Shown here: positions 49,401 through 61,200 of the stretch, one piece after another
Layout of the letters: each line of letters begins with the position of its first letter
How positions within the stretch are numbered: the first letter of the stretch is position 1
Assembly (NCBI GenBank): GCA_036245525.1
Contig: BTPG01000005.1
Coordinates: 184,377,653 to 184,441,652, forward strand
Source: Semisulcospira habei
Lineage: Eukaryota > Mollusca > Gastropoda > Semisulcospiridae
Direction of reading: 5' to 3'
Length of the DNA stretch: 64,000 bases
The notes under the pieces: generated by a model
The model's input: the letters and a program-made list of their open reading frames with translations, nothing else
Database searches by the model: none
What the model was told of the DNA's origin: nothing
Position numbers and translations under genes: made by a program

Positions 49401-51430
49401 GGGTTAGTGACTACAGCCACCTACATGACGGTCTTTAATGGCAAGTGATCTCTCGTACTGGCGGTTGCTTAAAACAGGCTCTGCTGTCAATCTCATCCCG
49501 TAGCCCATGGGAACGTCCTGAAAAGCAGTAAGACACAACAGAACGAGTCTATTTCCTTTCCGAATGAAAAGATGACACCCACAAACTGTGAAGCAAGAGC
49601 TTACTCTTTCTGGCGGCGTAGCGTGCCTTTTGAAGCCAGAAGACGTTTGTTGAGGTCCGGAAGTGTTATATTGAGGTCCCATTCACAGTCGTAACCTATA
49701 GGCGCATGAGACTGGTCACCCATCACTGGCTTCACTCTGTACACAAAGTAACATTGGTCAGTTATTGGGGTTCAACGCCAAGCAAGCTTCTAAGGCCAAC
49801 CTGTACATAATTACTCTGTACACAGAAAAGCTAGTTAAAGGCCCACTACCACCGTAACTGTTCAAAGATACACTTCTGTAACAGGTGGTTACGAAACGCT
49901 ACACACAGGTCTAGTTATGGTTCATTTAGACACAGGGCAATCGAGTTCAGCACGCGCCATCTTTATATCAAGTAACCTGACAATGTCTCCACTCCGTTCT
50001 AGAAATACAACGCTATCAGTGCGAGAAACAGCTAAAAATAGACTGACACGCAAACGGCAACGCAGAATAAATAAGTGCGATTACGCGTGTGCTTTTGCTG
50101 CGTGTCCAAATTGCTGTTAAAGGTCATTAGGTGGTCGACAAGGCATCACAAACACAACTGGTGCCGAAATGTGTCTTCAGAAGTATACCTAATGGTACTT
50201 CAAACCGACGGTCTATGGTTATGAGCGCTTTCTTCATTCTATTAACTCTTACCAGTTCGCTCTATTTGAGGCCAGTGAACAAAATGACTTTTACCCTCAC
50301 ACATGACCAAGCAAAAATGCTGCTGAAAGCTCTTCTAGTGGTCAAAAGTTGGCTTATTATACATCATATTAAAGTGCATTGAGTCAGCTTTCAGTCAGGA
50401 TAAGTAAAAAGTCTGTACTTAACGTAGTTTAGAAGTTGTTGTTTATTTAGCGACGAAGAAAAAATGGTGTCCGGTTTCCAAAAACAGTTTTCACGAAAGT
50501 CACTAAGAAGAAATTTTTTTTGTTTCTTGCCCCTTTGTTTAAAATGTGAATCCAGTGTGTGGACAAATCATTTCTACACATTTTTGTGAAGTTTCAAGAA
50601 AATGTGTTTGAATTTCTAAGAGTTACGCAACATAATCTACACCGGTCAAGGGCAGGAAAAAGTGGGCGTGTCAACACCTGGCATGACTGAGACAACAAAC
50701 ATGTGCTTCTCTGAAAATCTCTGACTTGCTGAAAATATCACTGAGGCAATACACAGCAAGTAATAAAACTTGTTTATGTACTTCATAAAGTTTCACGATT
50801 CTGAACCAGACAATAGGTAAACAAAGACTCACATGGATAGCACATGGTCAAACCAAAATAGTGTCACAATGACCTGCGATAGTTTTCTTTCATTTTTTCC
50901 ACATCGCTGGTGCTGGAATCATGTTCAGTGGCCTGGTTGCTGGAAGATTCCCCTTCAGTGAGATACTCTTCACTTTCGGACTCAGATGAACTCATTTTGA
51001 CGGAATATTCTCAGAGAGAAATCGCAAGCAGTGAAAATAACGCAGTAGGGAAAGCAAGATGGTGGACGTAGTGACTCGATCGATAACAAAGGTCACGAAC
51101 AAACTCAAAATTAATATTTTTTTCATTCTATCATATGAAAGTGACTTTCTAATGTCAATAAGTTATTACAATAATACTGAGAGTAAAAATTAATTGGTTT
51201 TAATTCAGTAAACACGATGGAATTTTCCATGGGCGTGGCTTCGTATGTATACATACGATGGCCAAGGGAGCGAACTGGTAAGAGTTAAAGCAACATAAAT
51301 CTACATATGATGATGATGATAGAACTTTATTACCATAATTATGTAATAATACATTAGGAAATCGTTGCGCTGCGTGCAACTTAAAATGAAGAACATTAAA
51401 CACATCAAAATATAATTAAACTACGCACGT

Positions 51431-51508
<78 letters not shown>

Positions 51509-52891
51509 ATGCCTTAGTAACAATTGTGGTCTAAACATAAAGGCAATAAACACGATTTCGCAGTAACACAAATCACCTAGGACATATCGTAATATAAAAA
51601 CACGTCACTTGCATCTTAGAGTTGACACAGCAGTGCAGTTAGCCCTATTTCCTACTCATTAGTTTTAATGTTAATGCTCTTTCATACAGAGCAATTTTCA
51701 TTTTCAGATGACTAGGTTTAATACAAGATATCTCAGGTGTAAATTCCTAAATTCCGGGGTAGCATTTCGAAGACTGTGTTGCACTTCAGGGGAAATACTG
51801 ACCATAATAGCTCAAGGGTGGTGCCAGAATAGCTTGGCGCTTGCAGGCACCAAACTATTCTAGCACCACCCTTGAACTATCATGGTCGATCCATCTCTTG
51901 TAGTGTCGGGCTGAAGGGGGTTCGGCCGTTTGAATTTGATTTGATATAAAATCGCAAATTGTGGGCATTGAAAAGTTAGTGGCCACACCCACTTGAGATT
52001 GGCGTCAAAGTCCAGAGTCCACTGCGGACGAGCAAACAGCATAATGAGTGGTCCAGGGGCCATCATTCTGAAGGCCAGCCTCCCTGCAGGACCCATGGCC
52101 TTCAGCGCGTCAGGCGCAGCAGCGCCATCGGGAACACCATCGGCCACTGCGCCATCGCGGTTCAAAATGGCCTTGTTAACCGGGGGAGGGACGGGGGGTG
52201 AGGAGCCAGAGGGACTGTCTCCCGACAACCAGGTCAGAAACGATTCCTGTGATAAAGAAAAGAAAAGAAAAAAAAAACCTAAGAATTATTGCCTTGTTGG
52301 TCTGAAAATGGTTTGGGAACTGATTTTATTTTTGTCCATTTAGGATAAAATAGTAATAAGAATAATAAATTGGGATCTAACGTGTTCTGGACTGTGATTT
52401 TGGACCTTACGGAAGGGCCAAAATCACAGACCAGCACGTACATGATTAGCCAGCACATAGATGAAAATGGCCTTAAAAAAAGAGTGCAAGGCGCGCCATT
52501 TCAGTCCGTGTTACGTCTTGCAAAGATGAACATCAATTAATCATACGTATTATTTTTTTAATTCAAAATTGAAAACACTATGTTTAAAATTGAATATTAA
52601 CAAGATATTTACACAGTTCTGTCGGCTGTTGATTTCGCCATACAGCAGCAGTGACACAAAAAAAAGTGCGACACAATTCAAAGACCAATCTGCCGAAGAA
52701 AACGGAAATAAACCTTTTCAAATTTGGTCAGCAAAGGGAACTGATCCAGGTGAGGGTCTGCAGAGTGCGGGGCTCCTGAGGATCTGTGTCACGTGCTGGC
52801 CATATTTATGAGGATCGATGTCTCTTACTAAGAAATAACTCTTGCCTTAGGAATGCCGCCTATTACTGTACACTGTGTTTTGCATGCTGGG

Positions 52892-52936
<45 letters not shown>

Positions 52937-55218
52937 ACGTTTCTTTAACTCACGGTAAGTTCCGCGCCTCGGCGGAGGACAGCCTCTTCAAGGGAAACGA
53001 TGGTGTCTTCCACGGCGTCCTCTGCAGTTTTCAGTTTGCTGAAGAAACTCTTAAATGATCGTTTGCGCCTCTGCAGAAAGAAAAATTTGTTAAAGTCTTA
53101 TATACTCAGGAAACAAAAGAAATGCTACAATTTGGGAATCATCGGAACTACAAAGTGATAATTCAAGGGCAGTGCCAGATTAGCTTGGCGCCTGTAGGCG
53201 CCAAGCTAATCTGGCACTGCCCCATGAATTCAAGCTCGTGAGTATATATACCTAAGTCATAATCAAAGGGACACTAGTTTAAAAGTTGTGATCATGCAAA
53301 TACGTCATAATTTTAAATCACGTGTTCTTCCACATCATATGACATCATTATGCAGTGATAAAAACAGCTCGTGACGTCAGATTACGACTTTTGCAAGCGC
53401 GTCATGACCTGCACGGGAGACTTGGCCTTGTAAACGACATTGGTGTGAAAGGAGATATCGTGTGCAGCTCCCTGGAGGTCGCCTTGTAGATTGACCTTGT
53501 ACATGTCCTGGTGATCAAGGTCCATGCTGTAGTGATAGTGGTGACGACCTTCAGTCGATTTGTTGCTCACTTCAGCATCCATGTAAATAACATTCTGAAA
53601 ACCAATGCTTTCTTTCACATAAATGTACAATAATTTGTAAAGACGTCTAATTCTAAAACAGGAAATGAAAGAGACACACCAAACTAACACGGGTCATTAA
53701 TAGTAAACAGACACTCCAAACTAACACGGGTCATTAATAGTAAATAGACACTCCAAACTAACACGGGTCATTAATAGTAAACAGACACTCCAAACTAACA
53801 CGGGTCATTAATAGTAAACAGACACTCCAAACTAACAAGGGTCATTAATAGTAAACAGACACTAAAAACTAACACGGGTCATTAATAGTAAATAGACACT
53901 ACAAACTAACACGGGTCATTAATAGTAAATAGACACTCCAAACTAACACGGGTCATTAATAGTAAACAGACACTCCAAACTAACATGGGTCATTAATCGT
54001 AAACAGACACTACAAACTAACACGGGTCATTAATAGTAAACAGACACTACAAACTAACACGGGTCATTAATAGTAAACAGACACTAAAAACTAACACGGG
54101 TCATTAATAGTAAATAGACACTCCAAACTAACACGGGTCATTAATAGTAAACAGACACTACAAACTAACACGGGTCATTAATAGTAAACAGACACTAAAA
54201 ACTAACACGGGTCATTAATAGTAAACAGACACTACAAACTAACACGGGTCATTAATAGTAAACAGACACTCCAAACTAACACGGGTCATTAATAGTAAAC
54301 AGACACTCCAAACTGACACGGGTCATTAATAGTAAACAGACACTCCAAACTAACACGGGTCATTAATAGTAAACAGACACTCCAAACTAACACGGGTCAT
54401 TAATAGTAAACAGACACTCCAAACTAACACGGGTCATTAATAGTAAACAGACACTCCAAACTAACACGGGTCATTAATAGTAAACAGACACTCCAAACTA
54501 ACACGGGTCATTAATAGTAAACAGACACTCCAAACTAACACGGGTCATTAATAGTAAACAGACACTCCAAACTAACACGGGTCATTAATAGTAAACAGAC
54601 ACTCCAAACTAACACGGGTCATTAATAGTAAACAGACACTCCAAACTAACACGGGTCATTAATAGTAAACAGACACTCCAAACTAACACGGGTCATTAAT
54701 AGTAAACAGACACTCCAAACTAACACGGGTCATTAATAGATTCTATTTTGAACCCGTTCAGCGCCAGCTGACGCAGACTGTGTTTCTGCGATCTTCTGTT
54801 TTCTCTCTAGGTGAAAATTAACATTACAGATGGTTGTGATGTTATATACCTGCATATACTCATTGTAATAGGTCGGTGTCTTCTAGTCCGTCAAATGTAT
54901 TTATCTGCTTTATGTTCACAGTTGTTTTTACGCCTGTTTTAAAAATTCCGCAGTAAACAAATTTCCCATCTTGGGACAATAAAGATATTCGTATCGCGTC
55001 GTATTCAAAACCAGGAACATGGATTCAAAGTTGTGTCAGCAAGATGCACAGATCCTCATGAGCCCCCGCATTTGCGGGGGCTCATGAGGATCTATTCCTC
55101 ATGAGCCCCCGCATTAACGGGGGCTCATGAGGATCTATACCTCTTGCAGTTGGGTGGTTTTCATTGTTTCTCCCCAAAACCCAAATGTCGCATTTTGTTT
55201 CTCGCTCGTGAGTAATTA

Positions 55219-55254
<36 letters not shown>

Positions 55255-58200
55255 TAATAATAATAATACAGAGTATTTATATGGCGCATTTCTCATATTT
55301 ATATGTGATGAAGCTCTATGCTCGTACATAGTGCTCACACATTAGGATAAATACGGTACGGATTTTGTTAACGGTTTGTTTTGTGCCGATAGTCCGTGAG
55401 GCCCGGTGTTCACGTGAAGTCTTTAAGGAACGTTTAACACGGGGAGTTTTTAGTGAGTTGTAGGCAGAAGTTTAGGCTGTCAGAGCAGTAATATATTAGT
55501 ACGGGGCTTATCGTCAGCTTGGACGGATGTGTTTGAGATACCTAGCCCGTATTCCAAGACTCTGAAACCTAGAATTCAGGTATGTTTCTATATATGTAGT
55601 ATTGATAGTTGCTTAGTTAAAGACAGTATGCGTTGCTAAGAGTAATTTGCTTGTATAGTGTTGACCGGTTTGGTTCAGTTATGTTGGTTTAGAATTCAGT
55701 GAAGTAACCGGTGTTTTGGTTTACAGTTATTTACCGAGATGGATAACTAAAGGAATGGGAGTTAGTTCATGTACCGAGATGGATAATTAAAGGAATGTGA
55801 GGAGTGTATGTCTAAGTCGCTATGAAGATAGTACGTGGTTGGTTAAGCATAGTCTTTTCCAGGGTAGAGAATAGTGTATAGCGAGAGTGTTAAGTTATAG
55901 TCTGTTTCAAAGTAGTGGCAGAGTATGGGGGTGTTATGAAAGTGGTTCGGGTTATCCGGAGCACGTGTGTGTGTGAATGAACGTGTGAGTTGTATCAGCC
56001 AGGTTACGTAATGTTTCTCATGTCATCCAATATGTTGTGTGTTTAGCAAGCGTTACGTTTTGGATCCTTGTTGTTGGGTTTAGAGTGCTTGTAAAGAGGG
56101 AGCGACGGACGCCGAGACGTCAGTCACCAGACCTAACGTGAGGTCATCATCCCTCCAGCTCTTCACTCAGGGAGTGAAGCGATCGGGACCGAGATATCCG
56201 AGTCAAAGCGATAACTGCGCTACGGTACGAGTATGAGGACGTCCGTGATAGAGACAGGATGACAGGAAAGAGCGTACAACGGAAGACTTGCACGCCTAGA
56301 CGTGAGAAGGACCAACGTAACCAGGCAATAACATCAAACAGGTTGGAGACAGTGAGAAACTAACACCTAGCCTGGCAAGGAGATAGTGTGTGATGTGTAT
56401 GTGATATGGATGCTGGGTGTGGGGAAATGTGTATAGTTTGATAGTCTTTTAAGCGTTTCTTTTCTTTTATATTGTATAAAAGTTACTTTAGAAAGGGAAC
56501 CCGTGTGTTGAGTTTTACCGCATGAATGCGCCCGTCTGAGTCAGTGGTGGTGTATGCTTCTGTTGCGTGAGAGTCTGTACGTGCGACTGTGGGCAAGTCT
56601 GCGTGCGTTATATTATAACATAACTCAATGCGCAGGACATAGTCTCGAACTGAAACCAACAAGCACGCTCACGTGAATCACGCGCATTCCCTCACACACT
56701 GTACATAAACACAGAACATTCACGTGGTGCCAGGGGCAAGCTCAAGCGAGCTACTGCAATTTTTGGAAATGTTTTAATCGTTTTTTTTAATATTTTTTAA
56801 ATTTGATAAAGTGGACTGAAATTAATACCCAATTATATACCTTAGTCGCAGTCAAAGGGACACTGGTTAAAAGCTGTGATCATGTTACAGTTACTAGACG
56901 CCGTAACTGTTACCGAATATAACGCTCAGAGGAAAAGACGCATAACCTCACTTCTTTTCCACTGAAGATCGTCAGAGTTAAAGGGCAAAACGGAACGAAA
57001 ACTATATTTAAATACATGCACGTCTAAAACAGAAAATAAACGATACAAATAACTCATTCGCGACGGGCGGCATTCGGATACGCGGCTTAAAGCCGCGTAT
57101 CCGAATGCCACTCGCCTCGAATGTGTTATGTGTTGATCTAGGTTGTAAGATCCAAAACCAATATCCAGCGCACAATATTGCAAACTTCAGATCCAAATCC
57201 AATTAGCATCCTGTAATGAATTATTTAACAAGAGCCTGTTCTTCAGCATTACACCCGTTTTAACAATCGGTTTTAACGCCTTGACGTTCGCTGACGGTAC
57301 CGTTCGACGGATATAGACGCGTAGTGACGCGTCCTTCCGGGAAGCGGTATTGCCGGTAGCTTTCAAAGGGTTACGATTACGTTTTATCTCGATTCAGCGA
57401 GAGATCACTCGTTGTTTCATTCATTCAAATGGACGCAATAGTAGTTTAGATCCATCATATGCAATCTGAGGAAAACATAAAACAATATACCAGGGTTTCA
57501 TTTTCTGATCCCACTCCTGAGGTCCAGTAAATTTCCGTGTCCCGCTGCGCGAAGGAGTGGTTGGCCGCCATTTTGTTCTGCAGCGTCACGTTATAACCTG
57601 TTGGTGGTCAAAACATTTATTCACAATATAAAATATAGTTTAAAAAAATAACTAAAAACATTGTATGCTTCTTTACTGCAGCTGGGGTATAGAAGTCTAC
57701 TTGAAACAAAATGATTTGGCAAAGTAAACCCCTTATTACACAATTTTCAGTTAAAAAAATATCAACAGTGAATTTCGTCGTCGTAAACGTCTTCATCATC
57801 GTCATCATTATCTAGTCTTTTTCGTCTAAATAATAACGTTATTCTCTTTGCCAAGCTAATCAAGCACCACCCTTAGACTATCACCTCAAAGTAGTGACCG
57901 ACTAGTTTGAACACTAGTGATAGTGTCATTAAGATATTTCAAGGGTAGTACCAGATTTCAGGCGCCAAGCTAATCTGGTATTACCCTTGAACTATCTTGA
58001 TGACACTACCCTTAGTATCATTGTCAATCTATCTCCAGCTGTTAAGTTAACCCACCGGGAACTATGATGACCATAGTGTCCAATGCGCGCCAGAAATCGT
58101 TCGGTGACGCGCCGGACATGGTGGCCAAGGACGCTCCCTTCATTGTGGCCTCGTTGTGAAAGCTGTACTCTGACACGTGACCGTTCCTCGCCGCATGGTC

Positions 58201-61200
58201 AGCACTGGGGTGAAGCTTGTAGAATATCCCTAAGTCTGGCTCACTAGGGAAAAGGAAAAAAAGTGGAGCACAGATAAAAATGTCTTCTCAGCCCGTCTTC
58301 CTGCAATCTGTGTTAACCCATTAAGCCCTGAGTCCCTACAGCAGGAAATTGATTGACCATGATAATTTAAGGGTAGTGCCAGATTAGCTTGGCGCCTGAA
58401 GGCGCCAAGCTAATCTGGCACTACCCTTGAATTATCATGGGCAATCCATTTCCTGCAACTGGTACATAGTCGTTAGGCAACACCTCCAAAAACATGAGAA
58501 ATGGGAGCTTGGGGCTAACAGGGTTAATTCAATGCCAATGAGCAACAGCCCTAACAAATGTTACAATGACCCGCATCTTTCGTTAGGCAACACCTCCAAA
58601 TTTGAGAAATAGGACCTTGGGGCTGAAAGGGTTAATTCAATGCCAATGAGCACCAGCCATGCCAAGGTAACAAATGTTACAATGACCCACATCTTATGAT
58701 GCACCAGTCAATATCGATATGCGCCACAAAGTGTTGAAAAGATTGTTTTCACTCCGTATATTTTGGCGCTCCGAACAGGAGATAATATGTATAATTTAGG
58801 CATAGAGGTCCGTGGACAGTAGCTTTGACTAATGCAAATCCACTGCGCCACCGCGTGCGCGCAAGCGCCTATACTAAGCTCAAGACAACGTTGTCTTGAG
58901 CTTAGTATAGGCGCACGCGGTGGCGCAGTGGATTTGCATTAGTCAAAGCTACTATCCACGAACCGCTATGAATTTAGGTGATCAAACGCTGCAGTCTGTT
59001 ATGTGATTATCTGAACGGCATGCCGCAGTGCCTGACCAACAACACACAAAAAAACAGCAAACAAAAAACAGTACAAAACAAAAGAAAACAAGAATCTTGC
59101 ATATAAAAAAATCGGCCATCCGGCAAGCACTACGGCCACACGTCGCAGGACCATGATTGCTCGAGTGCAAAGCCTGGTTTTGCACTACCCTTGAGTTATC
59201 GTGGTCGACCTATCCCCCGCAGCGATTCCTCATCACACCCCCGCAGCGATTCTTATCATAACCCCCCGCAGCGATTACTTACCAGTAATATCTGAAGACT
59301 ACGTCCTGCGTGAAACGCCCAGGTTGTTTGCCGGAGGAGGAGCTGGTGAGGAATTCTGCAGAGAGTCCCGGTACTGATACGTTCAGCTTGAACACTCTCT
59401 CGGACTCCGACTCTGTGTAATGCATGACCTCGCCAGGGCGGGGATGCGATTTTCCCTTCTTTTCGCTAGAGTCTCGGAACTATTAGGACGGAAATATTCA
59501 TACGTCATTTAACCGGACGCATTACAGCAGGAGATGGACTTGACCATGTTAATTCAAGGGTAGTACCAGATTATCTTGGCACCATCAAGCGCCAAGCTAA
59601 TCTGGCACTACCCTTGAATTATCATGGTCAATCCATCGCCTGTAACTGATGCATACTCGTTTAGTACATATCCAACATTTTGGAAATGTGGTCTTGAGGC
59701 TAAATGGGTCAAGACAGTGTGAGTCGGCCCCGAAACACTACAACGGACACTCTACAGAAGAAGACCTTATAGTGCAAATAAAGGTAATAATCAACTTTTT
59801 TTAACGTAAAGAAACATTGCACGATTATAAGATACAATTTGCAGTATTGGCCAAAACACTTTAAAGTTCTCTGCAACGGATACATATGATCTTTAACCCT
59901 TTGGCTGTCGGTAGCGGGTTTTGTCGCGATGATACCTGCAGGAATAACAACACCCTGACATCCTGCAGGAATAACAACACCCTAACATCTACAGGAATAA
60001 CAACACCCTGACATGCAGGAATAACAACACCCTGACATCCTGCAGGAATAACAACACCCTGACATCCTGCAGGAATAACAACACCCTAACATCTACAGGA
60101 ATAACAACACCCTGACATCATGCAGGAATAACAACACCCTGACATCCTGCAGGAATAACAACACCCTGACATCCTGCAGGAATAACAACACCCTGACATC
60201 CTGCAGGAATAACAACACCCTGACATCCTACAGGAATAACAACACCCTGACATCCTGCAGGAATAACAACACCCTGACATCCTGCAGGAATAACAACACC
60301 CTAACATCTACAGGAATAACAACACCCTGACATCCTGCAGGAATAACAACACCCTGACATCATGCAGGAATAACAACACCCTGACATCCTGCAGGAATAA
60401 CAACACCCTGACATCCTGCAGGAATAACAACACCCTAACATCTACAGGAATAACAACACCCTGACATCCTGCAGGAATAACAACACCCTGACATCATGCA
60501 GGAATAACAACACCCTGACATCCTGCAGGAATAACAACACCCTGACATCCTGCAGGAATAACAACACCCTGACATCCTGCAGGAATAACAACAATCTGAC
60601 ATCATGCAAGAATAACAACACCTGACATCCTGCAGGAATAACAACAGGAATAACAACACCCTGACATCCTGCAGGAATAACAACAATCTGACATCATGCA
60701 GGAATAACAACACCCTGACATCCTGCAGGAATAACAACAGGAATAACAACACCCTGACATCCTGCAGGAATAACAACAATCTGACATCATGCAGGAATAA
60801 CAACACCCTGACATCCTGCAGGAATAACAACAGGAATAACAACACCCTGACATCCTGCAGGAATAACAACAATCTGACATCATGCAGGAATAACAACACC
60901 CTGACATCCTGCAGGAATAACAACAGGAATAACAACACCCTGACATCCTGCAGGAATAACAACAATCTGACATCATGCAGGAATAACAACACCCTGACAT
61001 CCTGCAGGAATAACAACAGGAATAACAACACCCTGACATCCTGCAGGAATAGCAACAATCTGACATCATGCAGGAATTATCGCGACGAAAACCGCTACCG
61101 ACAGCCAAAGGGTTAATATACAGTTTGACCCATGAAACGGCTCTTTGCTTCAGTCCGTAAGGTCCAAAACCCTATTTAGCCCCGACGCTCTACAGCAGGA

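Noticed and set aside
53680..54738. CRISPR-like array of 37-bp repeats
   Set aside because: No spacers; simple tandem repeat in an intron.
57002..57202. Frame with L-D-L-D-L-K-F-A-I and a nearby acceptor
   Set aside because: The acceptor-proximal frame has a stop, and no donor or phase fits between exons 5 and 6.
60086..61108. A 207-codon - strand frame with C-C-Y-S-C-R-M-S-G repeats, resembling a Cys-rich secreted protein
   Set aside because: It follows the 27/93-bp minisatellite in an intron and changes frame with the higher-order unit.
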